Part shown: positions 11,031 to 22,015 of the stretch, in pieces
Layout: each line of letters starts with the position of its first letter
How positions within the stretch are numbered: position 1 is the first letter of the stretch
Origin: Terebella lapidaria
Taxonomy: Eukaryota; Annelida; Polychaeta; Terebellida; Terebellidae
Direction of reading: 5' to 3'
Length of the DNA stretch: 64,000 nucleotides
NCBI GenBank assembly: GCA_949152475.1
Contig: OX424562.1
Location: forward strand, 42,208,157 to 42,272,156
Notes under the pieces: model-generated
What the model was told of the DNA's origin: nothing
Databases searched by the model: none
The model's input: the letters and a program-made list of their open reading frames with translations, nothing else
Program-made: the position numbers and the translations under genes

Positions 11031-11232
11031 AAATAGAGAAACCCCGAGGAACAGGGGGTTATTCAACATGGTCGAGGGCGGCAGCCCGAGACTATGTTGA
11101 ATAACTCCCTGTTACTCGAGGGGTTTCTCTATTTTAAACCATACAGAAAACTACTCAGCTGTGACCGGCAGGTGTTTAACCAACATACAGCATTGATTAA
11201 ACACCTGAGAGAACAATGCAAGTATGGTTTAA
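11031..11232 (-). repeat. composite hairpin repeat, copy 2 (inverted)
   Basis: Reverse-complement copy of 6692-6896. The palindrome at 11032-11135 has arms of about 49 nt (AAATAGAGAAACCCC... and ...GGGGTTTCTCTATTT) with a few mismatches and a loop of about four bases. The GTATGGTTTAA end lies at 11222-11232. TTAA is present at both outer edges here but not at copy 1, so a TTAA target duplication is unproven. Confidence 0.7.
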
Positions 11233-11250
11233 TAAGCACTACTTAGTCGG

Positions 11251-11327
11251 CGAAGAAGAAGGAATAAAGCTTAACGGCACTTTGGGCTCAAGAAGGCCAT
11301 TTCAGTGCCAAACAAGGATCTACGTCG
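11251..11327 (-). mobile_element. LINE 3'-end stub, copy 2
   Basis: GAAGAAGAAGGAATAAAGC followed by the conserved tail to about AACAAGGATC. Flanks GTCGGCGAAG and GTCGGTGAAG look like a diverged target-site duplication of about 10 bp. Confidence 0.75.
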
Positions 11328-11730
11328 GTGAAGGAATGAAGACATCTGTGCAGTCGGCCCAAATGCTGAGCTCTCTCTGGCAGACCACAGCACATCCAGA
11401 CATAGACAGTGAAGCGGAGTGGGAGGAAGATGATGAAGCCCAGGAAGTCCCAAGACATTCCAGAGCAGGAACATGTTGCTGGAACTTCTGGCACAGTCCA
11501 GCTGAAGACCCCAGCAATGAAGAAGCTGCCATTTGGGAAGCCATGGACCATTGCTCAGGAGGACGCGGCCAGACTGGGCTGCAACAGGTCACTATTCAAA
11601 GAACTTCTGGAATACCCACAAAAGCCAATCAAGCAAAGCAATTTGTTGCAGCAGATAGCGAAGAGCGAACTCACGTTCAGTGATCTCCAGCAGAAATATA
11701 CACCAGTGCAATGTCACTCCTATCCATAAC
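11328..11730 (+). other. unrecognised coding-like fragment
   Basis: Two overlapping plus-strand frames (11216-11683 and 11409-11729) are open but conflict with each other. The second has a KLPFGKPWT..QE block of a kind seen in transposon-derived proteins of marine invertebrates, followed by LLQQIAKS. It probably continues the fragment at 10047-10410. No function can be assigned. Confidence 0.25.
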
Positions 11731-12905
11731 ACCAGCGTGTCTTATTTTCTTCATGACACACTTGGTAGCAAAACCCTACAGTTTTTATATAACTGGAAAG
11801 ATGGATACGTGTCATATCCTTAGCAGCCCCGCAGCGTACAAAACTGTCACTCTTTTCGGTGGTCCGAAATTAGGGGTATGAAACTTCGTAGGAACACCAG
11901 AGCGTTATAAAACTTTGCATTTATGAAAAGCCACAACGTTTAAATCCGTAATTTATACAAATTTTCCATGTTATTGATATGAATCTCTACGGTTTAGTCC
12001 ACTGTGCTATCCTTGCTGACTGGTACTTGGTGATACTAAACAGCTGCGGGGCGTCTGCCTCCTGTTCCATCAAACACGCATCTATACCTCTCTGGGTTTT
12101 GGAGATGCAGATGAGACTTGATATATTACACTCTGGGGTCTCTGAGATTCATGCTTGGAAAAAAGAGCATGTACGTTTTATAACACTGCGGGTGATGTGG
12201 TCCCGGTGGCTTCTGAAACTGGGTCAAGCATGGCAGGAACGTATTACACGACTGCTGCGCCTTTAGATCTAAGTACCCACACGGTACTTGTCACTCTGGA
12301 TCTTGTTGCGGTCTTTAGTTTTTCACGATACATACAGCTGTGGCTTTGGAAATTGGAATGGGGTCAAAGGACGGATAGCATTTTATTCAGCTTTGAAGCT
12401 CATGGAATGCTGTGTAAATAAACATGGACTCGGAAATAGGTAAGATCCTATAATACGTTTTACTATCCTTAATAATAATAGATACATCAAACTTACATAT
12501 GCACAGCAATTGGTGTGTCAATAAACTGCACTTTATGGCATTTATTCATATGTTCTTTACCAAAATTGCTACAACTACATGTGTGTAAGTAACATGATAT
12601 CAACGCATGTACACCTGATTGTGTGGACCTGTTTGTTAATTGTGCATTCAAATTATTGAATAGTAGTAAAAATCCCAAAAACTGACTATATAATTATCCA
12701 TTATGATGGCATGAATTAAATTGGGTAAAAGCATATGTGTTTTTTTTGTCTTTTTGTGGGGAGGGGGAGGGGAGAGGGAGGCAATGTTGATGATATATCA
12801 AAAACTCCCTGCAGAAAAGAATAAAAAGGACTATGTTATTATATGAGAAAAGCAAAAACGAGATACATATCTATAACTGGGACAAGCAATCTCGCTTCAT
12901 TATTT
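11731..12905. other. no gene recognised
   Basis: Short plus-strand frames at 11979-12421 show no domain. A purine-rich run (GGGGAGGGGGAGGGG) sits near 12757-12776. Nothing else stands out. Confidence 0.3.
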
Positions 12906-12909
12906 TGTA

Positions 12910-15330
12910 CTTTTTTTGGGTTTAGGTTTGGATCAAGCGGTGGAGTTGCTGCATACCAGCAAAGGTTCCAAATTACAATCAGCATTAGAGAGTGGAATAA
13001 ACATTGGAAGCGCATGACATTGCTGAGGATACACTGGGGACGGCATTGATTCCCACAGAACAATATTCTACTTACGAAGCTGTGAAAACATCAGGGAATG
13101 GAAACTGCCTGTATAATGCTATGTCAATTGCATTAAAAGGTGTGTATAGGAAAGACAGACGCATGTGCCTGTTTTCCTTGGGTTACACAATATCTTTAGA
13201 CAGACAGTTCACATCTTAACTCACTTTCATATACTGGTTATTTATATAATTAGTCTGTGGTAGATCGCAATACAGAGGATATATATGTACCCGCGAAATA
13301 ATGCAGACACATGAATGTAGGGCACATAATAGCCCTGTTTGTCATGTGTTGGATACATATATATTTCAAACTAAACAGTTTGTTATTCATATCACTTGCT
13401 GCAGGTGATGAAAGCCTAGCAACCCATTTGAGGATATTAACGGGCCTTGAACTTCATCACTATGCTGAAAACTACGCTGATGCTGTCAACCACATTGTTG
13501 ACAATGCTTTTTTACAAGCAGACGCAGTGTTATCCCGGGAATCGTACATTGTATCCATTTTATCAGATGATACTTCGACACAGTATGCTGCAAACAACGA
13601 CTTGTATGAAGCAATTCGACATGAAGCTGAACTGACATTGACAGATAAGCGTTGGTCAGTAATGATTCATATTCTGGCATTAACATCTGTGACTGGAAGA
13701 GCTATATTGTCTGTATATCCTGATGCAAACAGCGCACTACGACCACTTTTTAATCGCAAAATTGCACGGGTTAGAGGCAATCAGGACTCGGACGGAACAG
13801 AAGAAGAAGAAGAAATAAAGCTTAACGGCACTTTGGGCTCAAGAAGGCCATTTCAGTGCCAAACAAGGATATAAAAGTAGTATCAAGAATGATAAAACCA
13901 CAAGTTATGCAATTAAAAATTTGTAGTGAACAGTAAAACCTTACAAAGTTAGTGGTGAAAAAATAATGACTAGATCTAGACCCAAAGGCATTGACTAGAA
14001 TTTATTTGTCTAAAAATAGAAATATACCCCAATTTCTCGAAGGAAATTGAGGATTTTATAAATATTAATATCGTTAAAAACATCATGCATTGACTGACAC
14101 TCGTAAAACAAACGACGAGTGTCAGCCAAATCTTGACAATGTACCAGGACATGTTCAACGGTCAGCCACTCTCGACAGGGCACACACACAGGGGCCTCCT
14201 CCCCACGGAGCAGGTAACCCTGAGTAAGGTATGTATGCCCTATACGAGCCCGTGACATGACCAGTTGATCACGCCTGGACATTTCGTTTATTGGGGTACA
14301 ACAACCAATCGTTGGTTTGACTTTGTGTAATTTGTTATCAACCTGCTCATCCCAGAATGACTGCCATTCTGCGTACAAGTACGTGTGGATGAGCAGCTTG
14401 AAATCAGAATGTGGCACCCTGGAAAATGTGACGTCCAGATCAAGAGCTGCCCTGGCAGCCTTGTCGGCACGTTCATTCCCAGGAATGTCCACATGACTGG
14501 GTACCCAACAAAATACCACAACTTTATGCATTTGAAAAGTACGTTGATGTTCAGTTAAAATATCCAAAAGTAGAGGATGGTCAATATTACGATTCTCTAT
14601 GGCTTGAAGGGCTGATAGAGAATCTGAACAAATGACAAAACCCAGTTCTCCGGACCGGCGGATGTGGGACAGTGCTAACAGTATTGCTTTCAACTCCGCT
14701 GTGTACACTGAACACACATCAGGGAGACGTTGTTTGTATGTTCTCCCTGAGGTGACAGCAGCACAGCCTACTTTATTACCATCCTTAGAACGGACGGAAC
14801 AGATATACATATATTATGGTCAAAGGATGGTACTTTGGATAATCGATATGGGACTATGTATACCCCAAACCATTTTGTACCTTTGAGATCTAGGTCACAT
14901 GCAGATGATTGGTTCGATGATGATATTCCAGTCGAAGCTATAATCAAACATATGGATAACTATCAAGAAATGCACAGACCAGTCGATCATAATCAATCCA
15001 CTCATCCATCTCGTGCAGAAGAGACAGGAACTGGTCCAGATAAAAGTGACAATGAGACCCGTGCTGAACAGGCAAGAGTTGATCCAGATAAAAATGATGA
15101 TGATTCACCTTCTGAACTGACAGCAGCTGACCAGTCCTGTGCTGAAGAGACAGAAGCTGATCCAGATATAAACGACGACCAGTCCAGTGCTGAAAAGATG
15201 GAAGCTGATGCAGAGAAAAAGGACATCCAGTCCCGTGCTGAACAGATAAGAGCTGATCCAGATACAAAACATGACCAGTGCAGTGCTGAACAGATGGAAG
15301 CTGATCCGGATATCAGTCACGTGCTGAACA
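12910..15330 (+). pseudogene. OTU-type cysteine protease-like gene split by a LINE
   Basis: Two exons are visible. The first ends at 13139 with donor GTGTGT and contains KTSGNGNCLYNAMS, the catalytic Asn/Asp-Gly-Asn-Cys block of OTU deubiquitinases. The second starts at 13405 after an acceptor GCAG and runs on in frame (phase 1) to 13801, where a LINE is inserted, and resumes at 14791 reading to YTPNHFVPL, the OTU His block. Removing the LINE and one target copy leaves one continuous frame to about 15330, so the gene was open until the insertion. After the OTU part comes an acidic tail with imperfect repeats of the type AEETxxDPDxxDD. Upstream of the first exon one frame change occurs near 13000. 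It may be a host gene or a domesticated or transposon-borne OTU gene; this type is common in molluscs. As sequenced the product is truncated before the catalytic His. Confidence 0.7.
13802..14790 (-). mobile_element. 5'-truncated LINE (RNase H) inside the OTU exon
   Basis: About 989 bp on the minus strand: an RNase H domain with its E/D/D residues (TAELKAILLAL, CSDSLSALQ, PGNERADK), a C-terminal CPCREWLTVEHVLVHC zinc motif, a stop at about 14010, a 3' UTR and the terminal (TTC)n tract. The first RNase H Asp lies at or beyond the truncation. A 13-bp target-site duplication CGGACGGAACAGA flanks it (13789-13801 and 14791-14803). Nearly identical to the copy at 42632-43617. Confidence 0.92.
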
Positions 15331-16100
15331 GATGGAACAGACAGGCAAGGCATTGCTACCAGTGGACCTGGAGCTTGACAGCCCGGACGTGGAAGAAGAA
15401 GAAGAAGGAATAAAGCTTAACGGCACTTTGGGCTCAAAAAGGCCATTTCAGTGCCAAACAAGGATCTGGAAGGATCCGGACGTGGAAGAGGAACTGGAGG
15501 AGATGAACGAGGGCTTCACCGAGGTGGACGACATCACCATCCGTGCTGCGTTCAACGACCTCTCGTTTGTGCCTCGTGACCCAACCCCATCCAAACCACC
15601 GTCCAGAGCATCGATGGCCTCGCCTGTGTCCACTGGTCCGTCAACGTCTACATCTAGTGACTCTGCCAGGATAGGGTCCTCTCCCAAGACACGAGCCTCT
15701 GGGCAGTCCCCACTCAGTGTCCCTCCTAGTCAATATCTCCGGGAAACGTTTTGGAGGCATTTCACCGTCGAAGAGGCCTCGACTTGTTGTCGATCAACCA
15801 AGTGAGGACCCACACACACTAGTGCTGAGGAAGTATGTTTCTGTGTGAATATTCTATGAGTGCTTTAATTTATTGTTTGGAGTTAATTATATCGTGTCAT
15901 TATGTGTTCATACCTTGTCTTCATCTTCAAAGGTAGCTGTTGGACTGGACAACATCCGAGGCTATGATCGCGTGCAGGACCTGACGGTTCACCTCGTCAA
16001 CCTGACAGACGCCCGAGGTTACAGAGGTCATCCTCCAGTGGACGCGTCTGCTGGATCATGATAAGGCGGACTTCATACCAGCAACGCCACGCGACACGAC
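15331..16100 (+). pseudogene. family A fragment, copy 2
   Basis: Begins abruptly after the OTU tail with QTGKALLPVDLELD and matches 8815-9480: acidic block, Ser/Pro linker (SRASMASPVSTGP), an intron-like gap with a TCTTCAAAG acceptor near 15932, then the AVGLDNI(R)GYDRV block. A LINE stub interrupts it. Stops after 15800 show it is dead. Confidence 0.65.
15397..15475 (-). mobile_element. LINE 3'-end stub, copy 3, with target duplication
   Basis: 79-bp insertion with the GAAGAAGGAATAAAGC end and the conserved tail. Perfect 14-bp target-site duplication CCGGACGTGGAAGA at 15383-15396 and 15476-15489. The empty site is seen in the paralogous family A copy near 8855-8870, which has the uninterrupted sequence. 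Confidence 0.9.
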
Positions 16101-16213
16101 CTCTACCAGGGCGCTTCAGATACAGGACCAACGGACTCCTCCCTAGAAAAAGACTGGTACTCTTTATCCAACACCTGCCATGCTTCTCCCTTGCTTCATC
16201 AGATTACGCCAGC

Positions 16214-16214
<1 letters not shown>

Positions 16215-16274
<60 letters not shown>
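16215..16274. repeat. (TA)n(GA)n microsatellite
   Basis: About 36 bases of TA repeats followed directly by about 24 bases of GA repeats. Confidence 0.95.
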
Positions 16275-16289
16275 CAATCTTTCACAAGC

Positions 16290-17093
16290 CTTCTTGCACA
16301 TAGATGAGCCAACGGCACTTCGTGATGAGCTCGAATGCACAAAGCAGTATGTATATCAGCCAGAGGCGGCATACTCCCAATGCTTCGGGGAAGTGGCCGC
16401 GGCGTATCTGGCACAAAAGAGGAATGATGACCAGTACCGGATTCTAGTGAGAGCATATGCACGTGGCCTCAGGTCAGCAAGGAATGTCAGAGAAACCAAG
16501 AAAACAGCAGGAGAGAAGATGAGGCCGAACTCGAGAGCAAGGAACATATCTGACCAATTCAGTACATATTTGCAGCTCGGACTGCTGCTGCGAACATGAT
16601 TATTTTTGATCATGAGGATAAACAGGTTTCTCAGTTGATTGAGGTAAATGCAGATGTATTTTCTGGATAAGTGATCCAAATGTACACTGTGGTTTGACAG
16701 ACCGAAGGTGGGACGATTTGCCAACATGCATACCGGTCACCACCTACGAAGCGATCCTTGGTAGAAGAAGCAATCGATGAGATGCTAGATGATGGTATCA
16801 TTTGACCAAGTGATTCACCTTGGGCGTCACCTATAACGTTGGTGCCCAAGAAGGATGACGACCCGATTTTGTGTGGATTATCGCAAAATTAAACGATATC
16901 ACCATGAATGACCAGTATCCACTACCGCGTATCCAAGACATACTCCATTAGCTTTGCGGGAGCAGCACATTCTCCAGCGTTCTAGTGCCACTGTAGACTA
17001 TATGATTTCTTGAGGATGCCGCTTGGGCTGGCTAATGCGCCTGCGATATTCCATCAAACATGGATAAGGTTCTTGTAGGACTGATTAGCAAGT
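16290..17093 (+). pseudogene. older Gypsy relic, 5' part (gag and RT pieces)
   Basis: About 16290-16500 matches the gag of the Gypsy element downstream (TDEP/EA..LR.E, YQPEAAYS, RAYARGLRS blocks). About 16690-17093 matches its reverse transcriptase (DYRK, YPLPRIQD-like, DKVLVGLISK) in broken frames. At 17093 it is cut by the LTR of the nested element and resumes at 26088 with the YID motif of the same RT domain. Confidence 0.8.
17090..17093 (+). other. target-site duplication of the nested Gypsy, left copy
   Basis: AAGT precedes the 5' LTR and AAGT follows the 3' LTR (26084-26087). A 4-5 bp duplication is typical of Ty3/Gypsy integrases. The flanks on both sides belong to one RT gene, which confirms the junctions. 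Confidence 0.85.
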
Positions 17094-18012
17094 TGTAAAG
17101 GTCAACCCTAATGTATTGATATTATTTTTTTCGACTATTAGATATTTAATAATTGTCCGCAGTCATGTACAGGTATACATTACATATATATTAGGTTGTT
17201 TACGGTAACACTTCAGGTCACGAAGACCTCTCGTGTGTGGGCTCGTATTTAGGTCACTTGCAAGTCATCCTCGTAATGTTAGAAGAGAAATTTAGAACTA
17301 TTGTATTGAAAAGTATAAATCACTAAAACGTCATCTTACCACGCCAAGCAATGGCAGGTTCCCAAATTTATAGATTTGTTTTTTTCGTTCCGAGCTTGCA
17401 GGTGTGTGTGAACCGAGAATGCTTTGTCGGGCCGACCAGAGCAAATTGGTAATTGATTCTTGTCGCCTCCGGCCCGAGTGCCTAATTAGTATCTATCATT
17501 GCCCGCGTGAGACCCCACGAAGAAGAAGAAGAAATAAAGCTTAACGGCACTTTGGGCTCAAGAAGGCCTGAGACCCCACGAAATCTGGGCGATAAGGGCA
17601 GCCAGGCGTGGCCATCGCTCGGAGAGGCCGTCACCCGCTCGGGGTGACTGTGATTTGATAGCTTGCTCTGACCGCGCCTTGCTAATGAATTCTCGGTGAT
17701 ATAAAAACCAGCCCACTTCAAGATTCCAGGCATTTTACTTAGATTATTTTGAACAGTGAAGCCGGCTATCTCCTTGCGGGGGATAGTCCTATCGAAATTT
17801 AGAAAACATATTACTGTTATTGAATTGTTGTGTGCCATCTTATTTGGACACTGTGAATCGTACCTAAATAAAATTCCAATTGTGTGATTATTTATAACGA
17901 AGCGTTATCCTTTGAAAATACCTGGACCCCCAGGTCGGATCTGGAACGTTATTCAACAAAAATCAAACAGATTTAATAAGTTAATGCCATACCCAAAGGC
18001 ACGACTGTTACA
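17094..18012 (+). mobile_element. Gypsy A 5' LTR
   Basis: Starts TGTAAAG and ends ACTGTTACA (TG...CA). TATA box GATATAAAAA at 17698-17707 and poly(A) signal AATAAA at 17867-17872 mark the U3-R-U5 order. Length 919 bp, of which 61 are a LINE stub plus its target duplication; without them the LTR is about 858 bp against 867 bp for the 3' LTR. The two LTRs differ at many scattered positions, so the insertion is not very recent. Confidence 0.93.
17521..17568 (-). mobile_element. 48-bp LINE 3'-end stub inside the 5' LTR
   Basis: Only the last 48 bp of the LINE (AGAAGAAGAAGAAATAAAGC to AGAAGGCC) flanked by a perfect 13-bp duplication TGAGACCCCACGA (17508-17520 and 17569-17581). The 3' LTR and the LTR at 30474-31193 lack it and show the empty site. 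Confidence 0.93.
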
Positions 18013-18123
18013 TTTGGCTTGCTAGTGCCAGGACTTAAGTGAAGAGAACAATTGGATTACTATATATCTTGATTACAAATCCTGTAATCTGGCGAGCGTG
18101 ACTTTGGAATAACTGAAAACAAA
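18013..18123 (+). promoter_or_regulatory. leader with putative primer-binding site
   Basis: Two bases after the LTR comes TGGCTTGCTAGTGCCAGGAC (from about 18015). The start TGG fits the complement of a tRNA 3' CCA end. A similar TGGCGAACGTGCCAGGACT occurs at the same place in the relic at 50136, which supports a conserved function. The tRNA was not identified. Confidence 0.5.
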
Positions 18124-19121
18124 ATGGATGCAGAACAATTTAACCAGTATGTGACAGGACTAGCTGAGATCGAGACACAGAGGAGGCGAGAGCATCTTGA
18201 GGATGTTCAAGTTCGTGGTGCTCAGCATGCTGTGAATGTGTTGAGAGACCGGATCAAGTCCCTGATTCGTCGAACAACTACTTGTGATGGCGCGACGACG
18301 GCGCAAGTGTGAGACTGGGTTAAGGAGATCAACATCGCACTCGATCAAGTAGGTGATCAACATGTAATTGAAGTCGTTTCATCAATGGTGTCAGGCCCGC
18401 TTCGTTGGGAGACCGAGAGATATATCAGCCAACACATGCAGCAAAACAACGTTGGACGTGCAGCGGTTCCATGGCCTCTCCTCCGTGAACACCTCCAGAG
18501 GTCCTTTCTCCATACGGATGAAGCGGCAGCGCTTAGGGAAGAAGTCGAACGAACTCGACAGTCGGCGTATGAACCCGAGGCCGCCTACTCCGATGATTCC
18601 GAGAAGTCGCTGACGCCACCTACCCAGCTGGCAACCGGAATGAGGATCAACACCGAATATTGATCAAGGCCTATGCTCGTGGTCTACGCTCCAATGAATT
18701 AGCTCGCACGCTCGTCGAGGACGCTAACCCCAATAACCTAGAAGCGGCGATAACTGCTATAGCCGGGTTCTCGGAACGCAAGGATGCTTATGTACGTTTG
18801 GGACGTGAAGAAACACCAATGGAGGTCTGTCCAATTAAAACCCCAGACTTGGAAACAACCTTAAGTAAGGTTGCGAAATCGCAGGAGATTTTGATGACAA
18901 AGGTCGACGAGCTAGAGGCTGCGTGCTCCAACAAGCCTGCGGGGGAAAAGAAGAACAGGCAGTATGCAGCCAAGCAGCGAGATCCGGCCTTCAACCGTCG
19001 CGGTGAGCCACGATGTTACAACTGCCAGCATTATGGACATTTGTCGTCCAGACAAACAAGTGAAAACCCCGGGAAACGATTAAACGTCGTGGAGACAAGT
19101 ACGCAGAACACCCCCTATTGA
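18124..19121 (+). pseudogene. Gypsy A gag (broken)
   Basis: Structural polyprotein of the retroelement, beginning at an ATG (18124). Three frames carry it: 18124-18312, 18385-18663 and 18660-19121, with a stop near 18312 and frame changes after it. The capsid-like part has KAYARGLRS near 18665-18690. The nucleocapsid zinc knuckle CYNCQHYGHLSSRQ keeps two Cys and the His, but the last Cys position is Gln, so the knuckle is incomplete. Not functional as it stands. Confidence 0.85.
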
Positions 19122-19660
19122 ACCTAACCCTACATGGTATTCAAATAACAGCGCTGTTGGATAGTGGGGATTCCTGCAGTCTCCTGCGACGAGAAAAACT
19201 TTTGGACATTTGTCATGCCACCCACCGAACCACGAAATTGTCACCTGCTTGTGCACTACAAGGCCTGGGAGGCCAGCGAATGGACGTCCTCGGCAAGACG
19301 GGAGTCACCGTGGATAAAGTGCACACACCGATAACCGTGACAATTGTTGAACATATCCCTCACAACATGATAATTGGCAGCGACACCCTTCGTCAAGGAA
19401 ATGGAGTCATTGAGCTGAACCATAACGAGCTGCAGTGGTTTGGGGTGTCGTGGCCATTACGGTCTCGTGGCGAAGCCGAGTGTGCGAGTGTTTCACCTCT
19501 AGTACCTGCATCAGGCCATAAAGAACTTGACCGCCTAATTAGAGATAATGGCGACCTCTCCTCTGGTAAGAACGATCCAAATGGCCTGTGTAATCTAACC
19601 AAGATGACAATCGAAACAACCGCCTCACTGATCAGCCAACCCTCATACCGATCCCTTTAG
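19118..19660 (+). pseudogene. Gypsy A aspartic protease region
   Basis: Follows gag with a 4-base overlap in a new frame. Contains LLDSGDSCSLL, matching the retropepsin active-site block (DSG form), and the later IIGSDTL flap/alpha-helix region. The frame closes at 19660 before the RT. Role in the family: cleavage of the gag-pol polyprotein. Part of a multiply broken pol. Confidence 0.8.
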
Positions 19661-20425
19661 CGAAAAGACAATTAATTGAAGATTGTGTGGATGAGATGCT
19701 GAATGACGGAATCATTCGACCGAGTGCATCACCTTGGGCATCACCCGTGTGTCTGGTACCGAAGCCAGACAAGAATGTTCGTTTCTGTGTGGACTACCGT
19801 AAACTCAATGAGGTGACTGTCGAAGATCACTACCCACTGCCCTTGATACAGGATATCTTCGACCAGATGGGAGGGAGTATGGTCTTCACAACCTTAGACC
19901 TGAAGTCGGGATACCATCAAATTCCAATGGACGAAGACAGTATACCTAAGACTGCCTTCCGATGCCATCGTGGACTGTTCGAATTTCTGCGCATGCCGTT
20001 CAGACTAACCAACGCACCTGCTGTTTTCCAGCGAACCATGGACAAAATCTTATCTGGACTTATTGGTAAATCAGTGATGATATATTTGGACGGTTTGGTC
20101 ATATTCTCTACTAGTATGGAAGACTACGTAAACCATGTAAGTGAAGTATTCCAACGATTACGTGAGTCTGGGCTGAAATTGAAGACTAGCAAATGTCAAT
20201 TCGGTCAAAGAAGTTAATGTGCTTGGTTACATTGTTAGTCATGAATGTATTGCCTCCAACCCTGAGAAAGTCAAGGCCATCTCAAAACTAAAGCCACCAA
20301 CAACCGTCAAAGGTATTAGGTCATTTCTAGGCATGACGGGTTATTACCAGCTAGCCATTAAGGACTATGCCAAAATTGCTGAGCCACTCATCAAGTTAAC
20401 AAGAAAATATGTACGATTCGAGTAG
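19661..20425 (+). pseudogene. Gypsy A reverse transcriptase (broken)
   Basis: Has the Ty3-type RT order: GIIRPSASPWASPV, VDYRKLN, PLPLIQDIF, LDLKSGYHQI, KTAFRC..GLFEFLRMPF, then the catalytic box, which reads YLDG where YxDD is required, so the second catalytic Asp is lost. A frameshift near 20217 moves the connection region (KTSKCQFG then VLGYIVS) into another frame ending 20425 at a stop. Inactive. Confidence 0.92.
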
Positions 20426-21121
20426 GGCCCAGAGCAGAACAAAGCGTTTAATGATTTGAAAGAAGCTCTTCAATCAGGAGAGTAGATGGCCGCCCCACAG
20501 GTCAACAAACCATACAAGTTGTATACTGATGCCTGTAATTATGCGATAGGAGCAGTGCTTTGTCAATTAGATTCAAATGGACAGGAGAAGGTCGTTCAAT
20601 ACCTGTCACATTCTTTGTCCACTACCCAGAGAAAATGGTGTGCCCTCGAGCGTCAAGCATATGCCGTTATATTTGCCATCCAGAGGTTGAGACCATATTT
20701 ATATGGCCAGTCGTTCACTGTCTACACAGATCATAAACCACTAAAGTGTTTGTTTACGAAAGAAATGCAGAACACGAAAGTACAGTGTTGGGGCGTTATT
20801 TTAGCTAAAATATCTAAAATAAAGTACGGAGCTAAAATAGAGTACAGAAGAGGGAAGAATAACATTGGAGCGGATATGTTATCTCGTATTCCTCCTGACA
20901 CCGACGAAGTAGCTGTCTTTGATACGAGTGATTATGTAGAGGCAGACAAACTTGATGACAATACTGACACCCCCACCGATGACCTGTTACCCCTCGTCCA
21001 CGATGGACTCGATTTGAAGGCCATTAGAGAAGCCCAGTTAACAGAGTTTCCTGACCTATTTACTGAGGCTAGCGTAGAGGAGTCTGATTATGAGGTCATA
21101 ATCTGCCATTGTACGGGCTGA
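20426..21121 (+). pseudogene. Gypsy A RNase H region
   Basis: Frame from 20486 with LYTDACNYAIGAVLCQ, SHSLSTTQRKW, ERQAYAVIFAIQRLRPYL, VYTDHKPLKCLF and ADMLSRIP, the order of the Ty3/Gypsy RNase H domain. A stop lies at 20483-20485, between the RT remainder and this block. The frame ends at 21121 just where the integrase should begin. Confidence 0.88.
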
Positions 21122-22015
21122 GCAGAGGTTTATCCCTTGCCTGACAAAACTAACAAGAGTGTGTGGGAAGCTTTCTCTAATCAATACTTACCCAGATTTT
21201 CCATACCTCAGACACTAATTACGAACAATGGTAGAGAGTTTGTTGCGCAGGAGTGGACGAGATACCTTGAACAACTAGGTATTGTTCACAAACGAACCAC
21301 TCCTGTACATCCGCAATCAAACGGGCGAATTGAGAGATTTAACGGAACCCTGAAGGAGATGTTGGCTAAATTAATCAATAATGTAGCCAGTGCCTGGGAG
21401 AGCAAACTTGGAGACGCTCTATTGGCCTACAGGACCAGTGTGTCGAGTGTAACGGGACATACACCATTCTTTCTGATGTATGGCCGTAGAAGTCGTCTGC
21501 CATTAGAGAGAACAATGAGGCAGCCTACATCTGTATTTGGTAATCGACTTGATGATTTATCAACAGCCTTGCGGACAGCAAGAGTGCTCACCGAAGCATC
21601 CCGAAAGCACAACAGAGAGAGGCTGCGAAAGAAAGCTAATGTCATTGATATTAAGGTAGGTGATTCAGTTGTGATTAAAGCTGAGGAAAGAACCAGCTTT
21701 ACGAGACGTTACGATCCGCATTTTGAAGTGTATCGAGTGAGAGGGAGCACTGTTTGGGTCCGACAACAACAAACAGGTAAGACAAAGATTTTACACAGGA
21801 CAAAAGTGCGCTTAGTCGACTCCATTATTTTGTGGGACGAGATCAATCCTAGACCCCACCGTGATCAGCGCCGAGCTCGACCATTGACACACATTCCAGA
21901 CCCGCAGCCATCTCCCGAGCCTTCTAAAACTCAGGCCCACACAGACCCAGAGCATGATGGGCAGCCAAGCGCGAAAACCAGAGTGATAGCTAGTGACCGT
22001 CCAATGTTGCCTTGA
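21122..22015 (+). pseudogene. Gypsy A integrase, 5'-deleted
   Basis: The N-terminal HHCC zinc-binding domain and the first catalytic Asp are missing: the sequence jumps from the linker after RNase H to the middle of the core (SIPQTLITNNGREF). The second catalytic Asp position is Asn (TNNG). The Glu block NGRIERFNGTLKEML is intact, followed by the C-terminal domain with a GPY/F-like module (YDPHFEVYRVRGSTVWV) and a Pro-rich tail. Inactive. Confidence 0.9.

Noticed and set aside
14010-14810. RNase HI host gene
   Set aside because: The domain is flanked by LINE 3' sequence, a TTC tract and a target-site duplication, and recurs nearly identically at 42.8 kb.
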